A stretch of DNA of 14,723 nucleotides, from NCBI GenBank assembly GCA_002772495.1, contig PCSX01000038.1:1231-15953 (forward strand). Direction: 5' to 3'. Under the pieces are notes generated by a model. That model searched no databases, was not told the origin of the DNA, and was given only the letters and a program-made list of their open reading frames with translations. Origin of the DNA: Candidatus Vogelbacteria bacterium CG22_combo_CG10-13_8_21_14_all_37_9 (GTDB taxonomy: Bacteria > Patescibacteriota > Minisyncoccia > Phycocordibacterales > XYD1-FULL-46-19). Both the position numbers and the translations under genes were made by a program. Shown piece after piece: positions 6,414-13,988 of this stretch; position 1 is the stretch's first letter, and every line of letters begins with the position of its first letter.

Positions 6414-8780
6414 ATGGCTAGTCTTTACTCTTCGGCTATTTTATTCGGTATCCTCTGCACCTTATCGGCCTTAGGGGCGATTTTATATGTTCGTCGCAAA
6501 ACTCAATTTGCTTCTCTTGATTACCGAGTCCTTCAAATTCAAATTCCTCGTCTGGAAACTGCTAAAACCGAAGATTTTATTCAAGAAATTAATCTGTCTG
6601 AACAACTAATTAATATTTTGACCGCTCTTGGCCGACCAATCGTGTTTGAAGTGGCCGTTCGTCATGATAGCGAAGCGATTGAGTTTTTTTTGGGCATTCC
6701 TCGTTCGGCGTTTGATTTAGTGACCCGTCAAATTCACGGTTTATTTCCCGGGGCTTTAATCAAAGAAATTAATGACTATAATATTTTTTATCCTAGTGGT
6801 AGTCACGCCGAGGCTTATCTTAGTTTAAACAAATCTTATCTTTTACCTATTAATACCTATCGTGAAGCCAATGTGGATACTTTTGCGCCCATTTTGAGTA
6901 CTTTATCTAAAATTAAACAACTCGATGAAGGGGCTTCTCTCCAGTTTATTATTAAACCGACTGGTTCTATCATTCACAAACAAATTACTGGAGTTTTGTC
7001 AGATTTAAAACAGGGAAAAAGTTTTCGTGAAGTGTCTAATAAAAATTCTTTCAAATTAGATGGTTTAGAAACTTTGCTTTTTCCTAAAACTAAAGATAAA
7101 ACCGAAGTTAAAGAAAAAAATATTGATGAAGAAGCGATTAAAGCGGTCCAGTTAAAAATTGCTAAACCACTTTATTATACCAATGTTCGGATTATTACCG
7201 CTTCTCGAGAAAATGATCGAGCCGACGATCTCCTTCTGTCGATTAGTAATGCTTTTGCTAGTTTCTCTGCTCCTCATCGTAATAATTTTAAAGTCCGAAA
7301 AATTAATCGCCCGACTCAAGCCAAGCGTTTGATTTTTGATTATATTTTTCGGGAGTTTTCAGACCATGAAGAGATGATTTTAAATGCCGAAGAATTAGCG
7401 AGCTTGTTTCATTTCCCAATTTCGGCTTCGGATATTCCACGAGTCGCTTGGTCTAAAACCAAAGAAGCGCCCGCTCTGGCTAATCTAGTTTCTAGTGGTG
7501 GAGTTGTCTTGGGGACTAATGTTTTTCGTCAAGAAGAGAAAGAAGTTCATCTTGGTGATGATGATCGTCGGCGTCATTTATATTTAATTGGTCAAACTGG
7601 TACTGGTAAATCAACCCTGCTACTCAATTTGGCGCTCCAAGATATCAAAGCTGGCCGAGGACTTTGTCTGATCGATCCTCATGGTGATTTGGTCAATAAA
7701 ATTTTATCTTTTATTTCACCAGAGCGAGCTGATGACGTGATTGTCTTTGACCCAGGTGATTTAGCTCGACCCTTGGGTTTGAATATGCTGGAGTATGATT
7801 TAACTAAACCGGAAGAGAAAACTTTCATTGTTAATGAAATGCAGTCAATTTTCAATCAACTGTTTAGTAAGGAAACCATGGGTCCAATGTTTGAAAAATA
7901 TATGCGTAATGCCCTCTTGCTTCTAATGGAAGACGCTAAAACTGAGCCGGCCACTTTGATGGAAATGCCCAGAATTTTTTCCGATGCTGAATTTCGAACT
8001 CGTAAATTAGCTCGGATTACTAATCCCACCGTAATTGATTTTTGGACTAAAGAAGCCCCAAAAACCACTGGTGAATCTGGCCTGGCTAATATGGGTCCTT
8101 ACATTACGTCCAAATTTGATAATTTTATTTCTAACGACTACTTGCGACCAATTATTGGTCAAACTAAATCTGCTTTTAATTTTCGGACGGTCATGGATGA
8201 CGGGAAAATTTTATTGGTCAATTTATCTAAGGGTAAAATTGGCGATCTCAACTCTAGTTTACTGGGGATGATTATTACTGGTCGGATTTTACTGGCGGCT
8301 TTAGCTCGAGAAAATATCGCTGAAAAAGACCGACGAGATTTTTATCTTTATATTGATGAATTCCAAAATTATACCACTGACTCGATTGCGACCATTTTAT
8401 CGGAAGCTCGCAAGTATCGTCTATCACTCACGGTTGCCCATCAATTTATTTCTCAATTGAAAGATAATATTCGAGAAGCTATTTTTGGTAACGTTGGTAA
8501 TTTAATTAGTTTTCGAGTTGGGACCACTGATACGGAAGTTTTAGCCAAGCACTTTACTCCCACTTTTAGTGAAAAAGATTTAACCGAACTAGAAAACTTA
8601 AGTGCGGCCGCTAAAATTTTAGTCCATGGTGAGCCAGCGACTCCTTTTAGTTTGCGTTTTCATTGGCCGACTGGTGGTTCAGAGCTTCGAGCAGAAAAAT
8701 TAAAAGAATTATCCCGTCTGTCTTATGGTCAGGACTTAGCCGAAATTGAACAGGCGATTTTAAAGCGTTTACGAGACTAA
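6414..8780 (+). CDS. Membrane-anchored VirD4/TraD/HerA-like ATPase
   Basis: A 788-residue protein of the FtsK/HerA superfamily that resembles type IV secretion coupling proteins, which pump DNA or proteins into a secretion channel using ATP. One membrane helix spans about residues 5-25, followed by RRK, so the bulk is cytoplasmic. Residues 30-370 hold a family-specific region including an acidic/lysine-rich linker near 225-245. The motor begins at Walker A GQTGTGKST (393-401), followed by LCLIDPHGD (418-425). Walker B is YLYIDEF with Asp648 and Glu649. SEARKYRLSLTVAHQFISQL and GNVGNLISFRVG are typical of TraD/VirD4 and HerA relatives. Full conjugative VirD4 usually has two N-terminal helices; here only one is visible. 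There is no relaxase in the window, so export, import or conjugation cannot be distinguished. Confidence 0.9.
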   Translation: MASLYSSAILFGILCTLSALGAILYVRRKTQFASLDYRVLQIQIPRLETAKTEDFIQEINLSEQLINILTALGRPIVFEVAVRHDSEAIEFFLGIPRSAFDLVTRQIHGLFPGALIKEINDYNIFYPSGSHAEAYLSLNKSYLLPINTYREANVDTFAPILSTLSKIKQLDEGASLQFIIKPTGSIIHKQITGVLSDLKQGKSFREVSNKNSFKLDGLETLLFPKTKDKTEVKEKNIDEEAIKAVQLKIAKPLYYTNVRIITASRENDRADDLLLSISNAFASFSAPHRNNFKVRKINRPTQAKRLIFDYIFREFSDHEEMILNAEELASLFHFPISASDIPRVAWSKTKEAPALANLVSSGGVVLGTNVFRQEEKEVHLGDDDRRRHLYLIGQTGTGKSTLLLNLALQDIKAGRGLCLIDPHGDLVNKILSFISPERADDVIVFDPGDLARPLGLNMLEYDLTKPEEKTFIVNEMQSIFNQLFSKETMGPMFEKYMRNALLLLMEDAKTEPATLMEMPRIFSDAEFRTRKLARITNPTVIDFWTKEAPKTTGESGLANMGPYITSKFDNFISNDYLRPIIGQTKSAFNFRTVMDDGKILLVNLSKGKIGDLNSSLLGMIITGRILLAALARENIAEKDRRDFYLYIDEFQNYTTDSIATILSEARKYRLSLTVAHQFISQLKDNIREAIFGNVGNLISFRVGTTDTEVLAKHFTPTFSEKDLTELENLSAAAKILVHGEPATPFSLRFHWPTGGSELRAEKLKELSRLSYGQDLAEIEQAILKRLRD

Positions 8781-8785
8781 TTGTC

Positions 8786-8803
8786 AGGGTGGTTGCCCTT
8801 TTT
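8786..8803 (+). terminator. Weak candidate terminator after the VirD4-like gene
   Basis: AGGGT (8786-8790) can pair with GCCCT (8795-8799) around a GGTT loop, with T8800-8803 following. The stem is only five pairs including one U-G, so termination would be leaky at best. It overlaps the -35 of the candidate promoter at 8793-8820, and the two readings compete. Confidence 0.3.
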
Positions 8804-8820
8804 AAAAGCTTAGTTATACT
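8793..8820 (+). promoter_or_regulatory. Candidate promoter upstream of the M23 peptidase
   Basis: TTGCCC (8793-8798), a 16-base spacer and TATACT (8815-8820) resemble a sigma70-type promoter. A transcript would start near 8827. The leader then contains a tandem 8-mer GTTTGGGC (8846-8853 and 8854-8861). A nearer alternative -10 is TAATAT at 8883-8888. Confidence 0.35.
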
Positions 8821-9018
8821 TAAATAATCAGGTTGGTAAAGCTCAGTTTGGGCGTTTGGGCCGTTTTTGCTCCTTAAGAGCCTAATATTTAACTTATTTT
8901 ATCTACCCTCCAAATTCTTGGTTCTCTGTTACGTTTAATCCGGAATCAAGTATATATTAGATCTAGATTTAGTCGCCGACTCCTCCTGTCCGGTCTATTT
9001 GTTTTAACTTTATTTTTT

Positions 9019-9990
9019 ATGGCTCGAGGGGTGGAAGCTAGTATTTTTTCTAAATTAAGTGCTTGGTTGGTTGGTGAAAGTCTGGCTAATAATGATTTAC
9101 CTATAGCCATTAATTCTCAAACGATGCCTCTCTTAGAAGCAGCGGCTAATTTCGATCCTCGACCAAGCAAAGAGTCTGATAGTTCGGCTCTTGTTGGAGG
9201 AACAGCTATTTTATCAGAAGCTGGTCCGATGGGAACGGTGGCGGATATTAAAGATTACCAAGGGAAAGATCGAATTGCTGTTTATGTGGTTCGTCCGGGA
9301 GATAGTTTGAAAGCGATTGCCAAAATGTTTTCTGTCGAATCTAATACGATTTTATGGGCTAATGACTTGAGTAATAAGTATGTTCCCAAAGAGGGTGATG
9401 TTTTAGTTATTTTACCGGTTGATGGTTTGATCCATACTGTTTTGAAAGGTGAAACAGTTAAAGGTTTGGCCAATAAATATCATGGTAATGCGGAAGAAAT
9501 TATTGCTTATAACGATTTAAATACAGATGGGACTCTATTGGTTGGAGATAGAATTGTTATTCCTGGTGGTCAAATCGCCTCCCCTTCAGCCGGTAAAGCG
9601 CCGGTGACTAATAGTTATTTAAGTCGTTATACTGGTCCTGATTATTCTGGTTATTTCTTGCGACCGATTGTAGGGGGACGAAAAACCCAGGGTCTTCATG
9701 GTCGAAACGGAGTTGATCTAGCGGCACCAAGTGGAACAGCTGTTTACGCTTCCGCTTCGGGTAAGGTAATTTTAGCTAGAGCTGATGGATGGAATGGTGG
9801 TTATGGTGAATATATTGTTATCCAACATCCCAATGGCACGGAGACTCTTTATTCTCATTTAAGTAAAGTCTCGGTTTCTCGAGGTGAAAAAGTAGAACGG
9901 GGTCAAAGAATCGGTTCAGTCGGTTCGACTGGTCGTTCGACTGGGCCTCATCTTCATCTTGAGATTCACGGAGCGACTAACCCTTTTTAA
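9019..9990 (+). CDS. LysM-LysM-M23 family metallopeptidase (true start probably upstream)
   Basis: An exported zinc endopeptidase expected to cut peptidoglycan cross-links. Counting from ATG 9019, LysM 1 spans about 88-133 (VYVVRPGDSLKAIAKMF) and LysM 2 about 139-182 (HTVLKGETVKGLANKY); these bind glycan. The M23 (lysostaphin/LytM-like) domain spans about 215-320. Its zinc ligands are visible as H227 and D233 in LHGRNGVDLA and H313 of HLHLE, with H280 (YSHLS) and H311 as catalytic histidines, so it should be active. ATG 9019 falls in the middle of a hydrophobic segment. The open frame runs back to 8893 and encodes a basic cytoplasmic start (RNQVYIRSRFSRR) and the first half of a signal or anchor helix. 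No ATG, GTG or TTG exists in that extension; ATT at 8896 is a candidate start. The protein ends normally just after the HLH motif. Confidence 0.9.
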   Translation: MARGVEASIFSKLSAWLVGESLANNDLPIAINSQTMPLLEAAANFDPRPSKESDSSALVGGTAILSEAGPMGTVADIKDYQGKDRIAVYVVRPGDSLKAIAKMFSVESNTILWANDLSNKYVPKEGDVLVILPVDGLIHTVLKGETVKGLANKYHGNAEEIIAYNDLNTDGTLLVGDRIVIPGGQIASPSAGKAPVTNSYLSRYTGPDYSGYFLRPIVGGRKTQGLHGRNGVDLAAPSGTAVYASASGKVILARADGWNGGYGEYIVIQHPNGTETLYSHLSKVSVSRGEKVERGQRIGSVGSTGRSTGPHLHLEIHGATNPF

Positions 9991-10015
9991 AAATTAAAAA
10001 TTAAAAATTAAAAAT
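9989..10015. repeat. Tandem 7-bp repeat AAAAATT
   Basis: Three full copies of AAAAATT (9989-10009) and a fourth that ends in AAAAAT (10010-10015) lie directly at the stop of the peptidase gene, in the 61-base convergent gap before comM. The tract could arise by slippage. Its T side follows no stem on either strand, so it is not a normal terminator. Confidence 0.85.
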
Positions 10016-10022
10016 CTATTAG

Positions 10023-10052
10023 AGTCTGCGTCCAGTCCGCGTAAGTCTGCGC
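10023..10052. repeat. Three direct copies of AGTCYGCGY
   Basis: AGTCTGCGT (10023-10031), AGTCCGCGT (10034-10042) and AGTCTGCGC (10044-10052) are spaced 11 and 10 bases, about one helical turn. They fill the rest of the gap between the convergent peptidase and comM genes; the last copy touches the comM stop codon. The G+C content is clearly higher than in the surrounding intergenic DNA. Function unknown. Confidence 0.75.
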
Positions 10053-11623
10053 TAGGAGAAGATTCGGCGGGGTCGATATTGGAGCGCTTCTAGAAGGTGC
10101 TCTTTTTTTATTTTTTCAGACTTATCTAAATCAGCGATCGTTCGGGCAATTTTAATTACTCGATGATAAGCTCGAGCGGATAAAGCTAGACGAGTAGCAG
10201 ACATTTCTAATAATTTCAGAGTTTCTTCATCTAAGGGCGCTAATTTTTTTAATTCTCGAGGGCCCATTTCACTATTAACTTTTAAATCTAAACCAGCTTG
10301 ATTAAAACGCTTAAGCTGTTTTTTCCGAGCGGTTACTACTCGAGTTCGGACTTGATCAGAACTTTCCCCCTCCCCACTTTGTCTCAAAGTTTTGGGGTCG
10401 AGGGTGGGAACTTCTAACCATAAATCAATTCGGTCAATAATTGGACCAGAAATTTTACGTTCGTATTTAAAAATTTGGGAACTGGAACAAATACATTCTC
10501 GAACCATTGAACCACGATAACCGCAAGGGCAAGGATTGAGAGTGGCGACGAGAATAAAATTAGCCGGAAAAAGCATCGAGCCTCGTGAGCGAGTGATACT
10601 AACCACTCGATCTTCGAGCGGTTGACGGAGAGCTTCGATACTTCGTTTATCAAATTCTGGAAATTCATCTAAGAACAGCACCCCGTGATGAGCTAAAGTA
10701 ATTTCTCCCGGAGTAGGCCAAGTCCCACCCCCAATTAAAGAAATATGAGAAGAGCTGTGGTGAGGATTACGAATGGGTGGACTGGTCACTAAGTCTTCAG
10801 ACCCAATTAAACCTTTGGCTGAGTGAATACCAGTGACTTCTAAAATTTCTTCAAAAGATAAGGGTGGTAAAATACTAGCCAGTGCTTTTCCGAGCATGGT
10901 CTTGCCAGTCCCGGGTGGGCCATACATGGCGATATTGTGTCCGCCAGCGGCGGCAATTTCTAAACCCCGTTTAGCATTAGTTTGACTAGCAATTTCTGAA
11001 AAATCAAAATTTGATTTTGGGTGCCAGGTAGTGGATTCTATTTTGGTTTCTGGTTGAATTTTAATTCGTTTACTGTCGTTTAAATTTAGAGCACCTGATT
11101 GATTTTGTTGGGGGTTTAGATGTTGGACCAGTTCACTTAAATTATTGACTGGGAAGATTTTTAAACCACTAATCAGGGCCGCTTCGCGGGCATTTTTGCT
11201 AGGTAAATAAATTTCTTTAAAACCAGCTAGTTTAGCCGCTCGGGCAATTAAAAGTGTTCCTCGAATATTGCGTAGGCCACCATCTAAAGCTAATTCCCCT
11301 AAAAATAATTTTTCTTCAGGAGAAAAATGTAACTCATTTTGAGCTGACAAGGTGGCGATAGCAATCCCTAAATCAAAAACTGTTCCTTCTTTTTTGAGAT
11401 TAGCTGGCGCCAGAGAGATAATCACTTTTTTGTTCCCTTTTTGAGGTGAACGAAAACCACTATTTTTAATGGCCGCTGAGATTCGATCTTTAGCTTCGGT
11501 GACGGCTTTATCTCCCAGACCAACGATCGAGAAAGAATGTAATCCTTTTGAGATATCAGCTTCGACAATCACAAAATCCGCTCGTAGTCCAGACACTTGA
11601 GCGGAATAAGCTTTAGCCAACAT
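10052..11623 (-). CDS. comM: ComM/YifB family Mg-chelatase-like AAA+ ATPase
   Basis: ComM is a hexameric AAA+ motor that drives branch migration while incoming single-stranded DNA recombines with the chromosome in natural transformation. The 523-residue length is normal. Residues 1-170 are the ChlI/Lon-protease-like domain with the opening MLAKAYSAQVSGLRADFV and the GLGDKAVTEAKDR segment. The AAA+ core has Walker A GPPGTGKT (235-242), ITLAHHGVLFLDEFPEF with Walker B Asp319/Glu320, and LRQPLEDR. A Cys set (C365, C367, C377, C379 in NPCPCGYRG and CICSS) fits the ComM-type zinc element. The C-terminal helical domain includes LSARAYHRVIKIARTIADL. It lies 11 bases after the DksA-like gene and is last in the unit. 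Presence is consistent with DNA uptake, since it follows what is known for the family, but does not prove it. Confidence 0.95.
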   Translation of the reverse strand: MLAKAYSAQVSGLRADFVIVEADISKGLHSFSIVGLGDKAVTEAKDRISAAIKNSGFRSPQKGNKKVIISLAPANLKKEGTVFDLGIAIATLSAQNELHFSPEEKLFLGELALDGGLRNIRGTLLIARAAKLAGFKEIYLPSKNAREAALISGLKIFPVNNLSELVQHLNPQQNQSGALNLNDSKRIKIQPETKIESTTWHPKSNFDFSEIASQTNAKRGLEIAAAGGHNIAMYGPPGTGKTMLGKALASILPPLSFEEILEVTGIHSAKGLIGSEDLVTSPPIRNPHHSSSHISLIGGGTWPTPGEITLAHHGVLFLDEFPEFDKRSIEALRQPLEDRVVSITRSRGSMLFPANFILVATLNPCPCGYRGSMVRECICSSSQIFKYERKISGPIIDRIDLWLEVPTLDPKTLRQSGEGESSDQVRTRVVTARKKQLKRFNQAGLDLKVNSEMGPRELKKLAPLDEETLKLLEMSATRLALSARAYHRVIKIARTIADLDKSEKIKKEHLLEALQYRPRRIFS

Positions 11624-11634
11624 GACTTTAACTT

Positions 11635-11997
11635 TTAATTTTGATCTAAATGTTTTTTGCAGGTCTGGGCAGCCGGGTTGGCTTCAAGACGATCTGCTTC
11701 AATCGGCTCCTGATCGACTTGACAGAGGCCGTAGCTCCCCGCTTCAATTTTAGTCAAGGCGAGGTTAATATTGGTCAGTCTTTCTTCTAGAGATAATTCG
11801 GTTTCTTTTCGTTCATCTTGTTCTTCAAAGCGATCAGCCACTTCATCTCGAAAACTGATTTCGGAAGTGTCGCTAGGTTGAGCATTCCAGTCGGAGGCTT
11901 TACTAGGGTCACGTTGGCCCAGCTCGTTTAATTCTGCTTCTAAACGAACTTTTTCGGCCTCTAAACGAGTTTTAAAATATTGAATATCTAAAGTCAT
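11635..11997 (-). CDS. DksA/TraR-like protein with altered zinc site
   Basis: A 120-residue protein of the DksA/TraR family, small proteins that bind the secondary channel of RNA polymerase and adjust transcription initiation. The N-terminal two thirds form a long helical hairpin (about 5-85, rich in E, L, R and K). The C-terminal element, AGSYGLCQVDQEPIEADRLE and onward to QTCKKH, is the family zinc-finger region, YGxCxxCGxxI...RLxAxPxxxxCxxC. Here the four positions are Cys92, Asp95, Cys113 and His116 instead of four Cys, so zinc binding is changed or weaker. Some characterised DksA paralogues work without zinc. ATG 11997 is chosen over the in-frame TTG at 12015, because it gives the usual N-terminus. 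TGTTATCAT just upstream may be a -10. It precedes comM by 11 bases. Confidence 0.85.
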   Translation of the reverse strand: MTLDIQYFKTRLEAEKVRLEAELNELGQRDPSKASDWNAQPSDTSEISFRDEVADRFEEQDERKETELSLEERLTNINLALTKIEAGSYGLCQVDQEPIEADRLEANPAAQTCKKHLDQN

Positions 11998-12041
11998 ATT
12001 TTGATGATAACACAAGTAAAGCTTAATTGGCTACTCCTAGA

Positions 12042-13283
12042 TTATTGTCCCGGTCGGGGGGTATTAAAATTATTAATTAAACGACTTAAAGAAGCTTCAT
12101 TTTGAGTCACTACCAGAGTTTTCTGATCTAGGAAACTATAAATGGCAATTGTTTGATTTAGTTTATTTTTAACCGCTCGAGCATCTTTATTTTTGACAAC
12201 TTCGTCAATAATTTGAGCTTGGGTCAGATCGATGCTAAAGGTAGTGTCCAGTAAAAAGGGTCCTAACAAACTATCGAGGAAGCTAGTTTCTTGAGACAAG
12301 ATGGTGGACTTGCTGTATTCCCAGTCGTTGATACTGAAAACCCAAAATAAATTCTGATCTGTCCCTCGATAAATACCAATCATAAATTTGTTATCGAAAT
12401 GACGGTTAATTTCTTCGGTTAAATTAATTTTACTAGCGCTTAAAAATTCAGCTAAACCAACTGTGACGATACTTGGATTTTTTGAGTCTGAACTTAAAAT
12501 TTTAGTCGGATAAATATTTAATAGAGAATCTTCCGCACTTGCCAGTTTTCGCAATTGACTAATGGTATTAATAATTTCTAAGGCTGATTTATTTTCAATC
12601 GCTAAGGCTTGATTTTCATCAGCAAAAATTAAGGGATTAATTATTAGTGAGCTTGAATTAGAATTAGGATTTTGATTTTTATAAATAATGAAACCAATGG
12701 CTCCTAAACTAAGGACACAAATAATTAGAGCACTAAAAATTAAACCATTGAAACGACGCGGAGCTTGATTTGGTCTAGCCACAAAAGGGTCGGTTTTTAA
12801 TTCGCGGTCTTTTTCCATCAAACTAATTTTAGTGGCCGATAAATTTTCGGTCTTTACCGATCGAGCTAAATCAGTTTTAAGAGTTCGTAAGGGAGCTAAT
12901 TTTTGATTATTATCTTGTCGCAAGCGTTCGATTATATTTTGTTTGGACTCAAATTCGGCTTGACGGGTTTTTTCTAAATTTCGCCGTTCTTCTTCTCTGG
13001 TTTGCTGTGCGAGAGCTTCAGAGGCTTTTCGTTTGGCCAGGTTTTCTTTTTCATTGATTAAATCTTCAGCTAACTTTTTTTTGGTTGCCTCTCGTTCGAG
13101 AGCATATTTTTCCTGGGCCTCTCTCTTTTGGCGCTGTTCTGGTTTCTCCATTGCCATCATCGCCTCTCGTCTTTTTTTAATTAAGGTTTCAGTTTGGGTA
13201 ACTAATTTTGCCTCATAAGCTTCACCGCCCATCGCTTTCCGAGCGGCGGCACGCTTGGCATTTAAGTCTTGAGATTCGGCCAT
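12042..13283 (-). CDS. Single-pass membrane protein with cytoplasmic coiled coil (hypothetical)
   Basis: A 413-residue protein of unknown family. Residues 1-160 are very rich in K, E, R, A and Q and should form long coiled-coil helices in the cytoplasm. One membrane helix spans about 179-201 (LIFSALIICVLSLGAIGFII), preceded by basic ARPNQAPRRF, which predicts N-in/C-out. Residues 203-413 form an external domain with a mixed alpha/beta pattern and no Cys. Residues 44-59, AMEKPEQRQKREAQEK, match residues 76-91 of the next upstream gene, AMEGPERTARREQHEK, at 9 of 16 positions. A weaker copy, ARKAMGGEAYEAK, lies at 14-26. The gene starts 5 bases after the upstream stop, so the pair is probably co-expressed and may interact. 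I cannot assign a function. Confidence 0.82.
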   Translation of the reverse strand: MAESQDLNAKRAAARKAMGGEAYEAKLVTQTETLIKKRREAMMAMEKPEQRQKREAQEKYALEREATKKKLAEDLINEKENLAKRKASEALAQQTREEERRNLEKTRQAEFESKQNIIERLRQDNNQKLAPLRTLKTDLARSVKTENLSATKISLMEKDRELKTDPFVARPNQAPRRFNGLIFSALIICVLSLGAIGFIIYKNQNPNSNSSSLIINPLIFADENQALAIENKSALEIINTISQLRKLASAEDSLLNIYPTKILSSDSKNPSIVTVGLAEFLSASKINLTEEINRHFDNKFMIGIYRGTDQNLFWVFSINDWEYSKSTILSQETSFLDSLLGPFLLDTTFSIDLTQAQIIDEVVKNKDARAVKNKLNQTIAIYSFLDQKTLVVTQNEASLSRLINNFNTPRPGQ

Positions 13284-13288
13284 AAAAT

Positions 13289-13975
13289 TTAAATTAAACT
13301 TTGCTTCAGTTTCTCCATTTTTTGGAGGACCCCTTCTTCTTCATCGAGTAATTTTTGATAAGCGTTAGTGTTGTCTTTAATCTGATCTTCTATTTTAAAT
13401 AGTCGATCTTGATAAATCCATTTTTCTTTTTCGACGGCTTGACGAGCCGTCTCAATCGCTTGGCGTTTCTTTTCAATCGCTTCTTTGTCGCGAGCGGAGA
13501 CAGTGGCTTTTTCTTGTTCTTCTAAAGTTGTCTCTTCTTGTTCTAATTTACTTTCCTTATCGATAATGGGATTAATTAGATTTTTAATTGCTCCCCGATC
13601 AGTATCCAATCCAATCCAAGCTAGTTCTAAGACTTCTTTGTTTTTATTAATTTCCGCTAATTGTTTTTTAAGTTCAGCTTCTTGATTTTTTGTTTCTAAA
13701 GTTTTTTCGTGTTGTTCTCGTCTGGCTGTTCGCTCTGGTCCTTCCATGGCTAATTTGGCTAAGCGAATTTTTTCATCAACTTCTGATTCACTAGGAATTG
13801 GGGTGGATGGAGTTTCATTTTTAGGAGTGATCACCACTGGTTCGGGGTTTGTTCCAGAGGTGCCTGATGAAACATTAAGAGACGAATCAGATGTTAATTT
13901 CTGACTTGAATTAGTCTCACTTAAATTTTGATCAGTCGCCTGATTATTTTGATTTGTTATATTATTATCTTCCAT
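13289..13975 (-). CDS. Cytoplasmic coiled-coil protein with disordered N-terminus (hypothetical)
   Basis: A 228-residue protein of unknown family, without signal peptide or membrane helix. Residues 1-62 are rich in N, Q, S, T and P and should be disordered. Residues 66-228 are dominated by E, K, Q and L with heptad-like spacing, interrupted near ELAWIGLDTDRGAIKNLINP, and should form coiled-coil helices. It shares the AM-PE-RE-EK motif with the membrane protein encoded next. ATG 13975 is chosen. A GTG six codons further upstream (13993) lies inside the left arm of the terminator hairpin and is unlikely. TATAAT at 13988-13983 ends 7 bases before this ATG, so a leaderless transcript is possible, starting a unit that runs through the membrane protein, the DksA-like gene and comM. 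Confidence 0.8.
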   Translation of the reverse strand: MEDNNITNQNNQATDQNLSETNSSQKLTSDSSLNVSSGTSGTNPEPVVITPKNETPSTPIPSESEVDEKIRLAKLAMEGPERTARREQHEKTLETKNQEAELKKQLAEINKNKEVLELAWIGLDTDRGAIKNLINPIIDKESKLEQEETTLEEQEKATVSARDKEAIEKKRQAIETARQAVEKEKWIYQDRLFKIEDQIKDNTNAYQKLLDEEEGVLQKMEKLKQSLI

Positions 13976-13982
13976 ATCTTTA

Positions 13983-13988
13983 ATTATA
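13983..13988 (-). promoter_or_regulatory. Candidate -10 for the 13975-to-10052 unit
   Basis: TATAAT on the minus strand at 13988-13983 is followed by 7 bases and then ATG 13975. It directly follows the pnp terminator hairpin, where a new promoter would be expected. The -35 position falls inside the hairpin and matches poorly. Confidence 0.35.

Noticed and set aside
7856..8271. Open frames on both strands inside the VirD4-like gene
   Set aside because: They overlap the conserved motor domain and show no family similarity.
10023..10052. Three short direct repeats as a CRISPR array
   Set aside because: Repeat units are only 9 bases with 1-2 base gaps, there are no spacers and no cas genes.
10414..10668. 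Minus-strand open frame in another phase inside comM
   Set aside because: It overlaps the AAA+ core including the Walker B region, which clearly codes in the comM frame.
11998..12015. TTG start at 12015 for the DksA-like gene
   Set aside because: The extra residues MCYHQN are not family-like, and ATG 11997 gives the usual N-terminus next to a -10-like box.
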